Source of the DNA: Urbifossiella sp046350095
GTDB taxonomy: Bacteria; Planctomycetota; Planctomycetia; Gemmatales; Gemmataceae
NCBI GenBank assembly: GCA_046350095.1
Contig: JAXMBA010000007.1
Location: forward strand, 124,001 to 188,000
DNA length: 64,000 nt
Direction: 5' to 3'
The notes beneath the pieces are model-generated. The model saw only the letters and a list, made by a program, of their open reading frames with translations, made no database searches and was not told where the DNA came from. The position numbers and the translations under genes are program-made. Shown here piece after piece: positions 14,198 through 22,594 of this stretch. Positions within the stretch are counted from its first letter, which is position 1. The number at the start of each line of letters is the position of its first letter.

Positions 14198-16099
14198 ATG
14201 CGCCCGCGCCTCGTCCTCGCCTTGAGTTGCGTTCTCGCCGCCACCGGACTCGCGTGGCTCACCCACGCCCGGACGCAACCGGATTCCGTGATCTGGGACG
14301 AGGTCACGCCCGGAGTCTTTCGCACACCCACCCGGCCGTTCGGCTACGCCGTCGTGGACGGCAACCGGGCGCTTCTCATCGACGCGACCGTTCCGCCGAC
14401 CCAACTCGACTCGCTCAAGGTGAAGGTCGAGGCCGTGCTGCTGACGCACTCTCACCGCGACACCGCGGCCCACGCCGCGGCGTACCGCAAGGCCGGCGTC
14501 CCCGTTCGCGCCGCGAAGGAAGCCGCCGAGTGGCTCACACCGGAATCGGTCACCAAGGCGTGGCAGGACGCCGTGCCGCTGCGTAACTCGCGCACCGGCT
14601 ACTTCCTCCTCCCCGAAGGCATCCCCGGCGTCGATTGCACCCTGGAGCCCGGCAAGGCCATTCCGTTCGGCCCGTGGACGGTCACCCCGGTCGCCACGCC
14701 GGGGCACAGCCGCGACCACCTGGCGTACCACCTCACCAAGGCCGACGGCACGAACGTCGTCTGCTGCGGCGACGCCTTCCACACGCCCGGCAAGCTGTGG
14801 ACGCCGTACACCACCGACTGGGACCACTGGACCGACGCCGGCCTCAAGCCCGCCGCCGAGTCGCTGCGGGCGCTGGCCAAACTCGCCCCCACACACCTGC
14901 TCCCGGCCCACGGACCCGTGCTAGCGAAGGACTGCGCCAAGGCCCTCACCGACACCGCGGCGCTGGTGGACGTAGCGGCGTTCCACAAGAGCTTCGATCG
15001 CTACTCGAAGCGCGAGGGGAACCCACCGCAGTACCCGTTCCTCGTCCCCAAGGAGCAGGTCGGCAGCGGCGGCGACAAGCCGTGGTCGAAGGTCTCGGAC
15101 CACCTGTGGATCACCGGCAACACGTACGTCCTGAAGGCCCGCGACGGCAGCGGCTGTTTCGTGCTCGACCCGTGGGCCGAGCGGATCGCCGCCCAGATCG
15201 AAAAGCTCCGAGTTGCGGAGAAGCTTGGCCCCGTCGAGGTCGTCGCGTTCAGCCACGCTCACTACGACCACTTCGACGGCCTGTACTACATGGCCGGCCG
15301 CGACCGTGTGCAGGTGTGGGGGCTCGACACCGTCGCCGGGCCGCTGAAGGAGCCGTTCCGCTACCGCGCCCCGTTCCTCGACGAGCGCCCCATCCGCTTC
15401 ACGAAGGAGTTGAAAGACGGCGAGACGGCCGCGTGGGGCGGCTACGAGTTCCGTTTCATCCACCTCCCCGGCCAGACGCACTACACCGCCGGCATCGAGG
15501 CGATGATCGACGGCAAGCGGTGCCTGTTCACCGCGGACAACTTCTTCCACCAGGACCAGTACAGCGGCTCGGGCGGCTGGATGGGGCTGAACCGCAGCTC
15601 GCCCGCGGTTTACGGCGCGAGCGCGCGTAAGGTGCTGGAGATGGCCCCCGAGTGGGTGCTGGCCGAGCACGGCGGCCCTTACGTCTTCCACGCCGAGGAC
15701 TACCGCCGCCGCGAGCGCTGGGGGGCGGCGGCGGCGAAGGCGTGCGACGCGATTTCGCCCAGCGGTAGCCACCTCCGCGACTGGACGCCGCACCGCGTCT
15801 CGGTCGAGCCCGTCCGGCTTCAGGCGAAGGCTGGCGACACGGTCCGCGTCGTCGCCCACCTCGACGGCGTCGGCCCGGCCGACGAGGCGGCCACGCTCAC
15901 CCTCCGCGGCCGCGGCGTCTTCGCCGACCTGGCAACGAAAACAAGGGTCGCCCCCGGCCGCCGTGCCACGGCGACGTGGGATGTCCACCTGCCCGCGAAC
16001 CTCCCTTCTGGCCGGCACGCATTCGCGGTCTCGTTGTCCGAGGCATCCGGCGTCGAGCCCGTGGACGCATTCGTCGTCATAGATGTTAACACCCCCTGA
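14198..16099 (+). CDS. Protein with two metallo-beta-lactamase domains, exported
   Basis: The 633-residue protein starts at ATG 14198 with a signal peptide or anchor (MRPRLVLALSCVLAATGLAW). Two MBL-fold domains lie in tandem. The first has THSHRDTAAH (His84, His86, Asp88, His92) and a PGHSRDHLAY ligand region. The second has SHAHYDHFDG (His353, His355, Asp357, His358), PGQTHYTAG and LAEHGGPYV. A C-terminal beta-rich domain (about 545-633) follows. Both metal sites look intact. The substrate is unknown. It is probably a periplasmic hydrolase and is transcribed alone, since a strong hairpin precedes it. Confidence 0.8.
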   Translation: MRPRLVLALSCVLAATGLAWLTHARTQPDSVIWDEVTPGVFRTPTRPFGYAVVDGNRALLIDATVPPTQLDSLKVKVEAVLLTHSHRDTAAHAAAYRKAGVPVRAAKEAAEWLTPESVTKAWQDAVPLRNSRTGYFLLPEGIPGVDCTLEPGKAIPFGPWTVTPVATPGHSRDHLAYHLTKADGTNVVCCGDAFHTPGKLWTPYTTDWDHWTDAGLKPAAESLRALAKLAPTHLLPAHGPVLAKDCAKALTDTAALVDVAAFHKSFDRYSKREGNPPQYPFLVPKEQVGSGGDKPWSKVSDHLWITGNTYVLKARDGSGCFVLDPWAERIAAQIEKLRVAEKLGPVEVVAFSHAHYDHFDGLYYMAGRDRVQVWGLDTVAGPLKEPFRYRAPFLDERPIRFTKELKDGETAAWGGYEFRFIHLPGQTHYTAGIEAMIDGKRCLFTADNFFHQDQYSGSGGWMGLNRSSPAVYGASARKVLEMAPEWVLAEHGGPYVFHAEDYRRRERWGAAAAKACDAISPSGSHLRDWTPHRVSVEPVRLQAKAGDTVRVVAHLDGVGPADEAATLTLRGRGVFADLATKTRVAPGRRATATWDVHLPANLPSGRHAFAVSLSEASGVEPVDAFVVIDVNTP

Positions 16100-16198
16100 C
16101 CGTCGGCCGGTGGTGAGAACAAAATCCAACGCCTCGGCACAACCCGCACATCCGTCACCTGTTGCGTTCCGCGCAGGGCTTACCCTAACGGTAGTTCC

Positions 16199-16227
16199 TT
16201 GCTCCCGGCCGGGCGGGTCTCTATAAC
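16199..16227 (+). promoter_or_regulatory. Predicted sigma-70-like promoter of the his operon
   Basis: TTGCTC (16199-16204), a 17-nt spacer, and TATAAC (16222-16227) form a promoter that would start RNA near 16234. This leaves a leader of about 129 nt before hisD. The leader contains complementary GGGTAGCC (16290-16297) and GGCTACCC (16317-16324), which could fold. No run of histidine codons was seen, so classical his attenuation is not supported. Confidence 0.5.
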
Positions 16228-16362
16228 GGATGTTGTGACTCTACGGGCCGCCCTCTCCGCGGCCGTCATCCCGACACACGTTCCCGGACGGGTAGCCGCG
16301 TGGCCGTCCCGGGGAGGGCTACCCCCTTCCCGCCGGTCCGCCGTGCGCCCCGAGGTTCCCCG

Positions 16363-17787
16363 ATGCCGACTCTGAAGTTGCGGCGGATCGACCTCACGGC
16401 CCCGAACGCCAACTCCCAGCTCACCAAACTCCGCGACCAGTTCCGCACCGAAGGCGAGATCGTCACCCCCGCCAGCAAGAAGCTCACGCAGGCCGTCTTC
16501 GGCGAGCCGCTGTCCCCGGCGCAGGCCGTGGCACGCATCTGCAACGACGTCCGCGACCGCGGCCTCCCGGCCGTGCTCCAGTACACCGAGTCGTTCGACA
16601 AGGTGAAGCTGAAGCCCGACCAGTACCGGGTGAAGCAGGCCGAGTTGGCCGCGGCCCACGCCGCGGCGGACCCGGCGTTCCTGGAGGTGCTCCGGCAGAT
16701 CCAGTACAACGTGCTCCAGTTCCAGTCCGGGCTGCTCCACCGCGACGCCGAGATGCGGGTGAGCGGCAAGCACGAGTTGCACCTCCGCTACCGGCCGCTG
16801 AAGCGAATCGGCGTGTACTGCCCCGGCGGCGCCGCGGCGTACCCCAGCACGCTCCTGATGACCATTTGCCCGGCCCAGGCCGCCGGCGTGGAACAGATCG
16901 TGGTGTGCATGCCGCCGAAGGACACCGGCGGGTTCAGCCAGGACATGCTGGCCGTGTGCCACGAGTTGAAGATCACCGAGGTGTTCCGCTTCGGCGGCGC
17001 CCAGGCCATCGCCGCGATGGCGTACGGCGTGGACGGCCTGAAGCCGGTGGACATGATCGTCGGCCCCGGCAACCAGTTCGTCGCCCTGGCCAAGAAGCAG
17101 GTGTTCGGCCAGGTCGCCATCGACTGCATCGCCGGGCCGAGCGAGGTCGTGGTGGTGGCCGACGACTCCGCCCACCCGGACTACGTGGCCCTCGACCTCA
17201 TCGCCCAGGCCGAGCACTCGCCGGGCGTGCCGGTGCTGGTGACCTGGTACGAGCCGCTGCTCAACGAGGTGCAGGTGGCGCTCGAGAAGCGGCTGGCCAA
17301 GCTGTCCCGTGCCGACCTGGCGCGGGACAGCCTGGAGCGGTACGGCGCGTTCGTGCTCGCCCCGGACAAGCAGGGCGCCATCGACTGCGTCAACGCCCTG
17401 GCCCCCGAGCACCTCCACATCCAGACCCGCGACCCCGACGCCTTCGTGGAGGAGGTCGAGAGCGCCGGCGCCGTATTCCTCGGGCCGTTCACCCCGGTGG
17501 CTCTCGGCGACTACGCCGCGGGCCCGTCGCACGTCCTGCCGACCGGCGGCACCGCCCGGTTCAGCAGCGGCCTGACGGCGAACGACTTCCGCAAGCGGAC
17601 GAGCATCCTGCGGTTCACCCGCAACGGCCTGAAGGAGATCGCCGACGACGTGATCTTCCTGGCGAACAAGGAAGGCCTGACGGGCCACGCGGCGAGTGTG
17701 GAGCAGCGGGCGCACGACAACGGCCCCGCCGCCCGGCCGAAGCCGAAGCCCGACAAGGTGCTGGCGGCCGCCGGGGCGAAGAAGTAA
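16363..17787 (+). CDS. hisD: Histidinol dehydrogenase
   Basis: This 474-residue enzyme catalyses the last two steps of histidine synthesis, histidinol to histidine with NAD. The HisD signature is complete: IDCIAGPSEVVVVAD, AQAEHSPG with the catalytic Glu-His pair, PEHLHIQ, and GPSHVLPTGG. ATG 16363 (MPTLKLRRIDL) was chosen over an in-frame start 63 nt upstream because the longer N-terminus is not HisD-like. The C-terminal tail after residue 450 (Pro/Lys/Ala-rich) is an extension. It begins the hisD-hisC-hisB group. Confidence 0.95.
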   Translation: MPTLKLRRIDLTAPNANSQLTKLRDQFRTEGEIVTPASKKLTQAVFGEPLSPAQAVARICNDVRDRGLPAVLQYTESFDKVKLKPDQYRVKQAELAAAHAAADPAFLEVLRQIQYNVLQFQSGLLHRDAEMRVSGKHELHLRYRPLKRIGVYCPGGAAAYPSTLLMTICPAQAAGVEQIVVCMPPKDTGGFSQDMLAVCHELKITEVFRFGGAQAIAAMAYGVDGLKPVDMIVGPGNQFVALAKKQVFGQVAIDCIAGPSEVVVVADDSAHPDYVALDLIAQAEHSPGVPVLVTWYEPLLNEVQVALEKRLAKLSRADLARDSLERYGAFVLAPDKQGAIDCVNALAPEHLHIQTRDPDAFVEEVESAGAVFLGPFTPVALGDYAAGPSHVLPTGGTARFSSGLTANDFRKRTSILRFTRNGLKEIADDVIFLANKEGLTGHAASVEQRAHDNGPAARPKPKPDKVLAAAGAKK

Positions 17788-17866
17788 GGCAGGAACCCGA
17801 AGTCCGAAGTTCGAATCACCGGCCGTTCGGATTTCGACCTCCGGGCTTCGACTTTCGGGCTTTGTC
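17788..17866. repeat. Imperfect inverted repeat between hisD and hisC
   Basis: The spacer carries CCCGAAGTCCGAAG near its 5' end and CTTCGACTTTCGGG near its 3' end. These pair in 11 of 14 positions around internal GAAGTTCGAA/TTCGGATTTCGA blocks. The base composition differs from the flanking genes. It looks like a small intergenic repeat that could fold in the operon mRNA. Confidence 0.4.
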
Positions 17867-18910
17867 GTGATCGAAACCATTCGCCGCAACGTCCGTGACA
17901 TGGCCGGGTACGTCCCCGGCGAGCAGCTGAACGACCCCGCCGTCGTCAAGCTCAACACCAACGAAAACCCTTACCCGCCGGGCCCGCGGGTGTTCGAGGC
18001 CGTTCAGGCGGCCCTCACCGGCGACCGCCTCCGCAAGTACCCGGAGCCGCTCGGCGACACGTTCCGCCGCGCCGCCGGCCGCGTCCTGAACGTCGACCCC
18101 GATTCCATCCTCATCGGCAACGGCTCGGACGACATCCTCACCATCCTGACGCGGGCGTTTGTCCCCGAGGGCGGGCTGGTGCTGGCCCCGACGCCGAGCT
18201 ACGTCCTTTACAAGTCGCTGGCCCAGATTCAGGGCGCCCGCTTCGAGACGGTGCCGTTCACGCCCGACTGGCAGCTGCCGCGCGCGTGGCCGGCCGGCGG
18301 CAACCTGTCCTTCCTGCCGAACCCCAACTCGCCGTCCGGCACCGTCGTCACGCTGGCGGAAGTCGAACGCGTCGCCGCGGCGGTGGCCCCCGCGCCACTG
18401 GTGCTGGACGAGGCGTACGCCGACTTCGCCGACGAAAACGGGCTGTCACTCCTCGGCCGCGTCCCGAACCTGATCGTGACGCGGACCCTCAGCAAGTCGT
18501 ACGCGCTCGCCGGCATCCGCTTCGGATTCGCCGTCGCCGACCCCGCCGTGGTCCGCGAGCTGGTAAAGGTGAAGGACAGTTACAACTGCGACGTGCTGAG
18601 CCTCGCCGCCGCGACCGCCGCGGTCGAGGACCGGGACTACTTCCGCGAGACGCGCGCCAAGATTCTGGCCACCCGCGGCCGGCTCGCGGCGGCGCTGCCG
18701 GCGCTGGGGTTCGAGGTGACGCCGAGCCACGCCAACTTCCTGTGGTGCCGCCGCGCCGACCGGCCGGTGAAGGCGATCTACGAGGAGCTGAAGCGCCGCA
18801 AGGTGCTGGTCCGCTACATGAACTACGCCGGCACCGACGGCCTGCGGATCACCGTCGGCACCGACGCCGAAACCGACCGCCTGCTGGCCGAACTCCGCTC
18901 CATCCTCTGA
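17867..18910 (+). CDS. hisC: Histidinol-phosphate aminotransferase
   Basis: This 347-residue fold-type I PLP enzyme has the HisC pattern: IRRNVRDMAGYVPGEQ at the N-terminus, KLNTNENPYPPGP, GNGSDDIL, PNPNSPSGT, LDEAYADF and the PLP lysine in TLSKSYALAGIRFG (Lys210). The start is taken as GTG 17867 because it keeps the conserved IRRNV stretch. ATG 17900 would remove it. It converts imidazole-acetol phosphate and glutamate to histidinol phosphate. It is 79 nt after hisD and 14 nt before hisB. Confidence 0.93.
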   Translation: MIETIRRNVRDMAGYVPGEQLNDPAVVKLNTNENPYPPGPRVFEAVQAALTGDRLRKYPEPLGDTFRRAAGRVLNVDPDSILIGNGSDDILTILTRAFVPEGGLVLAPTPSYVLYKSLAQIQGARFETVPFTPDWQLPRAWPAGGNLSFLPNPNSPSGTVVTLAEVERVAAAVAPAPLVLDEAYADFADENGLSLLGRVPNLIVTRTLSKSYALAGIRFGFAVADPAVVRELVKVKDSYNCDVLSLAAATAAVEDRDYFRETRAKILATRGRLAAALPALGFEVTPSHANFLWCRRADRPVKAIYEELKRRKVLVRYMNYAGTDGLRITVGTDAETDRLLAELRSIL

Positions 18911-18924
18911 CCGGGCCGAACGTC

Positions 18925-19512
18925 ATGCCGCGCACCGCGTCAATCCGCCGCGAGACGGCCGAGACGGCGATCGAGCTCGACCTGAACCTGGACGGCACCG
19001 GCCGCGTCGAGGCGAACACCGGCGTCGGCTTCTTCGACCACATGCTGACGCACCTCGGCAAGCACGGCCTTTTCGACCTGACGGTGGCGTGCAAGGGCGA
19101 CCTCCACATCGACGCCCACCACACGGTCGAGGATGTGGGCATCTGCTTCGGCAAGGCGCTGGTTCAGGCGCTCGGCACGAAGGCGGGAATCCGCCGCTAC
19201 GGCGACTGCACGCTGCCGATGGACGAGGCGCTGGCGACGGCCGCGGTCGATCTGTCCGGCCGGCCGTTCCTCGTGTGGAAGGCGGAGGTGCCGGTAGAGA
19301 CGCTTGGGACGTTTTCGTCGCAGCTGGCCGAGGAGTTCTGGCGGGCGGTGTCGTCGGCCGGGCTGCTGACGCTGCACGTCGTGCTGCACCACGGCAAGAA
19401 CACGCACCACGTGGTGGAAACGATCTTCAAGGCGTGCGCCCGCGCGCTGCGGGCGGCGGCCGAGCCCGACCCGCGGGCGGCGGGCGTGCCGTCCACCAAG
19501 GGCGTGCTCTGA
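18925..19512 (+). CDS. hisB: Imidazoleglycerol-phosphate dehydratase
   Basis: This 195-residue, monofunctional HisB starts at ATG 18925. The manganese-binding repeats are present: FFDHMLTHLGKH, HIDAHHTVEDVGI and HHGKNTHHVVE, plus MDEAL and the terminal STKGVL. The N-terminal phosphatase domain of enterobacterial HisB is absent, as is usual outside the gamma-proteobacteria. It acts two steps before HisC's product is oxidised by HisD. Confidence 0.95.
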   Translation: MPRTASIRRETAETAIELDLNLDGTGRVEANTGVGFFDHMLTHLGKHGLFDLTVACKGDLHIDAHHTVEDVGICFGKALVQALGTKAGIRRYGDCTLPMDEALATAAVDLSGRPFLVWKAEVPVETLGTFSSQLAEEFWRAVSSAGLLTLHVVLHHGKNTHHVVETIFKACARALRAAAEPDPRAAGVPSTKGVL

Positions 19513-19516
19513 CGGG

Positions 19517-19522
19517 TACAAT
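19517..19522 (+). promoter_or_regulatory. -10 box TACAAT, predicted leaderless promoter
   Basis: TACAAT ends 7 nt before the GTG start at 19529, in the 16-nt gap after hisB. The spacing predicts RNA starting at or next to the start codon. Confidence 0.5.
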
Positions 19523-19528
19523 GCCGGC

Positions 19529-20131
19529 GTGAACTTCCTGGCCCACCTCCACCTCGCGGCCCCGGACCGCGGGCTCATGCTCGGTGGCATCCTCGCCGAC
19601 CTCCTGAAGCCGGTCGAGATCGCCTCTCTCCCTACGGACGTGGTCGAGGGCGTGCGGCTTCATCGGCTCATCGACGGGTTCACCGACCGCCATCCGGTCG
19701 TGCAGCGGAGCATCCGCCGCGTGTCCGCCGGCCTCGGGTGGTTCAGCGGCATCGTCGTGGACGTGTACTACGACCACCTGCTGGCGCGAACCTGGGACGA
19801 GTACGCCGCGGGGCCGCTACGATCATTCGCCGACCACTGCTACGCCCTGTTCCGCGACGCGGCGCCGGGGTTGCCCGCGGAAGGACAGCGGTTCGCACAT
19901 CACTTCGCGGCCGACGACCGGCTCGTCCGCTACGGCACCACGGACGGCATCGCCGAGACGCTCGACCGCGTGTCGGCGCGGATCGCCGCGCGGATGCCGA
20001 CGCGGGCCGTCCGGCTGCGCGACGCCATGCCGGCGCTGCTCGCCGCCGACGCCGAACTCGCCGCCGACTTCCGTGTCTTCTACCCCGAACTGATCGCCTA
20101 CGCGACCGCTGAACGGGAAGCCCGCCAATGA
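19529..20131 (+). CDS. acpH: Acyl carrier protein phosphodiesterase
   Basis: This 200-residue protein starts with GTG 19529 (MNFLAHLHLA), the typical AcpH N-terminus. It carries GGILADLLK and VVEGVRLHRLIDGFTDRHP, the HD-like metal-binding region of the family. AcpH removes 4'-phosphopantetheine from acyl carrier protein. The length is close to the E. coli enzyme. Its stop overlaps the next start (ATGA at 20128-20131), so translation is probably coupled. Confidence 0.8.
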   Translation: MNFLAHLHLAAPDRGLMLGGILADLLKPVEIASLPTDVVEGVRLHRLIDGFTDRHPVVQRSIRRVSAGLGWFSGIVVDVYYDHLLARTWDEYAAGPLRSFADHCYALFRDAAPGLPAEGQRFAHHFAADDRLVRYGTTDGIAETLDRVSARIAARMPTRAVRLRDAMPALLAADAELAADFRVFYPELIAYATAEREARQ

Positions 20132-21363
20132 CCGAGCGCGAGTTCGCCGTCGAGTGCGTCCGCACCCTTCAGGCCGCGGGGTTCCGCGCCCTGTGGGCCG
20201 GCGGCTGCGTGCGCGACGAACTCCTCGGCCTCGAACCGAACGACTACGACATCGCCACCGACGCCCGGCCGGAGCAGGTCCAGAAGCTGTTCCGCCGCAC
20301 CGTTGCCGTCGGGGCGGCGTTCGGGGTGATCGAGGTGCTCGGCCCGCGCGACCCGAGCCGCGGCGGCGAGCACCTGACGGTCGAGGTGGCGACGTTCCGC
20401 TCCGACGGCACCTACTCTGACGGCCGGCGGCCGGACTCGGTCGTGTTCTCGTCGCCCGAGGAGGACGCGGCCCGCCGCGACTTCACGATCAACGGCATGT
20501 TCTTCGACCCGATCGCCGGCCAGCTGCACGACTACGTCGGTGGCCGAGCCGACCTGGAAGCGAAGGTGCTGCGAGCGATCGGCGACCCCGCTGCGCGGTT
20601 CGCCGAGGACAAGCTACGCGTGCTGCGGGCGGTGCGAATTGCAACACGGTTCGGGCTGACGATCGACCCTGCGACGATGGCCGCGGCGAAGGCGATGGCT
20701 CCGCAGATCACCGTTGTTTCGGCCGAGCGTATCGCGGACGAGTTGCGAAAGCTGTTGACCCACCGGAACCGTACTCGCGGCTTGCTGCTGATGCGCGACA
20801 TTGGGCTGGTGGGTGTGATTCTGCCGGAAATCGCCGCGAACAACGGATTCGAGCTTGTCAGCGTTGTTGAAGAGCTGCCCAAGTCGGTGTCGTTCCCGCT
20901 TGCATTCGCCGCGTGCCTCCGCCGACTCGGGAAGGCCACGGCCGAGGCCGTCGCAGACCGGTTGCGACTTTCCAACGCCGAGAAGTCGCGGGTGGCATGG
21001 CTGGTCGAGAACCAGAATGCACTACTCGACGCGCAGAAGCTACGGCCGAGCAGGCTGAAGCCGCTACTCGTTCAGCCCGGCATTGATGAGTTAATGGAGT
21101 TGCACCGCGCGATCGCGTCCGCGGCCGGACACGTCGTATCGCACGTCGAATTCTGCGAGCGGGTGCTGCGAGACACGCCGCGCGAGGAACTCGACCCGCC
21201 ACCGCTCCTCACCGGGAACGACCTGAAGACGCTGGGGATGCGGCCCGGCCCGGAGTTCAAGCGGCTTCTTGACGCCGTCCGCGAGGCGCAGCTGGACGGG
21301 GAACTTCGGACGCGGGACGACGCACTGGCGCGGGTTCGGGCACTGTCACCCGGGTCTGGGTGA
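20128..21363 (+). CDS. CCA tRNA nucleotidyltransferase / poly(A) polymerase-family protein
   Basis: This 411-residue class II nucleotidyltransferase has WAGGCVRDELLG, the metal-binding DxD (Asp39, Asp41 in NDYDIATDA), RRDFTINGMFFDP and the RRVL-like DKLRVLRAVRIATRFG. An all-alpha C-terminal part ends with the conserved NDLKTLGMRPGPEFKRLL block. It probably adds or repairs the tRNA 3' CCA. The single tRNA in this window does not encode CCA, which fits the need for such an enzyme. Its last 107 bp overlap the opposite-strand glycosyltransferase gene. Confidence 0.85.
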   Translation: MTEREFAVECVRTLQAAGFRALWAGGCVRDELLGLEPNDYDIATDARPEQVQKLFRRTVAVGAAFGVIEVLGPRDPSRGGEHLTVEVATFRSDGTYSDGRRPDSVVFSSPEEDAARRDFTINGMFFDPIAGQLHDYVGGRADLEAKVLRAIGDPAARFAEDKLRVLRAVRIATRFGLTIDPATMAAAKAMAPQITVVSAERIADELRKLLTHRNRTRGLLLMRDIGLVGVILPEIAANNGFELVSVVEELPKSVSFPLAFAACLRRLGKATAEAVADRLRLSNAEKSRVAWLVENQNALLDAQKLRPSRLKPLLVQPGIDELMELHRAIASAAGHVVSHVEFCERVLRDTPREELDPPPLLTGNDLKTLGMRPGPEFKRLLDAVREAQLDGELRTRDDALARVRALSPGSG

Positions 21364-22075
21364 CGGCCGCCGCCGGCCGCGCGCCCCACACCACTTCGCT
21401 CCACCAGAAGCTCACCAGCGTGCGGAACGTGCGCGGCACCTCCCACAGTGACACCTTGCTGTCACCGCCAGCCCGCGGGCGGTGCGTCACCGGCCGCTCC
21501 GTCACCGTAAAGCCGAGCCGGCGGGCGCGCGTCAGCATCTCCGTGTTCACGAAGAAGCCGCGGCTCTCGGGCAAGAGGTGCGCCAGGGCCGCGCGGCGGA
21601 ACACCTTCAGGGCACAATCCACGTCGCGGACGCGGGTGCCGAGGAGGGTGCGCGTCAGCAGGTTGTAGCCGCGCGAGAGGAAGCGGCGCCGCCACGGGTC
21701 CTTGCGGTCGGCGCGGTAGCCGGCGGCGATGTCGTGGTCGGCGGTCAGCGCGGCGAGGTCGGCCAGTTCCGTCAGGTCGAACTGGCAGTCGGCGTCGGTG
21801 AAGGCGACGAGCGGGAAGCGCGCCGCCTCGAAGCCGGTGCGGAGGGCGGCGCCGTAGCCGCGGTTCGTGGCGTGCCGCAGCAGCCGGGTGTGCGGGGCGC
21901 TCAGGCTCTGCACCTCGTCCGCGGTGCCGTCGGTGCTGCCGTCGTCCACGACGACGATCTCGAATGCGCTGAACCGGCCAGCGAGCGCGGCTTCCGCCTC
22001 CGAGATCGCGCGGCCGATGACCGCCGCCTCGTTGAACGCCGGGAGGACGAGGCTGATGCGGAGGGGTGCGTCCAT
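21257..22075 (-). CDS. Glycosyltransferase family 2 (dolichol-phosphate mannosyltransferase-like)
   Basis: This 272-residue protein starts at ATG 22075 (MDAPLRISLVLPAFNEA). It has the GT-A core: VVVDDGSTDGT, the metal-binding FTDADCQFD and RDVDCALKVFRRA, similar to DPM1-like/GtrB enzymes. No C-terminal membrane helices follow. The tail (about 235-272, Pro/Arg/Ala-rich) is unstructured and is encoded antisense to the end of the tRNA nucleotidyltransferase gene. A TACAGT -10-like box lies about 32 nt upstream on the minus strand (22107-22112). Confidence 0.85.
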   Translation of the reverse strand: MDAPLRISLVLPAFNEAAVIGRAISEAEAALAGRFSAFEIVVVDDGSTDGTADEVQSLSAPHTRLLRHATNRGYGAALRTGFEAARFPLVAFTDADCQFDLTELADLAALTADHDIAAGYRADRKDPWRRRFLSRGYNLLTRTLLGTRVRDVDCALKVFRRAALAHLLPESRGFFVNTEMLTRARRLGFTVTERPVTHRPRAGGDSKVSLWEVPRTFRTLVSFWWSEVVWGARPAAAVTQTRVTVPEPAPVRRPASEVPRPAAPRGRRQEAA

Positions 22076-22428
22076 GCTCGCCCGTGGGTGGGAGGTGGGC
22101 GCGGGGACTGTACCCGGGGGACGGCCGCGTTGCAACGCCGCCACGGGGCTTGATTACTGTACATTTGTTCCGTATGATTTCCCCTGAGGTGTCGGGTGTG
22201 GTTCAGACCGGCGCTCGCTGCGGCCCGGAACGCGGCAGCAAGATTCGGTCGGTTAACTACGCCCGGCCCGTGAGTCCCCAACCGCGACCGCGCGGTCTGT
22301 CTCCCTTCGGGGGGCGCTGGGGGGTCCGGCCGTCCGGGCGGCTGGAGTGGGCTTCGAGCCCGCAACCCCTTCGGCTGACACAGCGCGGGCCGGCGGGCAC
22401 GTTTGTACCGGAACCCGACACCCCGCCG

Positions 22429-22473
22429 CCGGCGGCCGTTGGTTCGCGTTTCCGCGCGACCAACGGCCGCCGG
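22429..22473 (+). terminator. Strong hairpin upstream of the isc regulator
   Basis: Arms 22429-22443 and 22459-22473 pair perfectly over 15 bp. Inside them CGCG/CGCG adds four pairs closed by TTTC. The right arm is followed by TTGGCGTTTTCGC, a moderately T-rich run. This resembles a factor-independent terminator on the plus strand. No gene ends before it on that strand, so it may end a small unannotated RNA. Confidence 0.5.
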
Positions 22474-22516
22474 TTGGCGTTTTCGCTGACTTGCCGGCCA
22501 CTCTCAGAAATCGCAC

Positions 22517-22544
22517 TTGCCTGGGGCGGTCTTCTGTCTACAAA
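22517..22544 (+). promoter_or_regulatory. Predicted promoter of the isc cluster
   Basis: TTGCCT (22517-22522), 16 nt, then TACAAA (22539-22544) place a transcript start near 22551. A leader of about 44 nt contains a strong Shine-Dalgarno AGGAGG (22582-22587), 7 nt before ATG 22595. If the regulator is IscR-like it may bind here to control itself. No operator was identified. Confidence 0.45.
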
Positions 22545-22594
22545 TAGGAGTGCAGTGCTGCTGATTCCCCGATCCCATTCCAGGAGGGCGAGCC

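Larger units (their letters stand above)
22076..22594. other. 518-bp divergent intergenic region between GT2 and the isc regulator
   Basis: No convincing protein gene lies here. Contents seen: a minus-strand -10-like box for the GT2 gene, a short palindrome GGGCTTCGAGCCC near 22353, a strong hairpin at 22429-22473, and the promoter and Shine-Dalgarno of the Rrf2-family regulator. The size is unusual for this gene-dense window. Confidence 0.6.

Noticed and set aside
22340..22372. A T-arm-like GGCTTCGAGCCC that might mark a tRNA
   Set aside because: No 5-bp T stem with a 7-nt loop and no matching acceptor or anticodon arm can be drawn.
22347..22547. A small open frame beginning MGFEPATPSADTA in the iscR upstream region
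   Set aside because: No ribosome site or family signal. It overlaps the strong hairpin and the isc promoter, and the composition looks non-coding.
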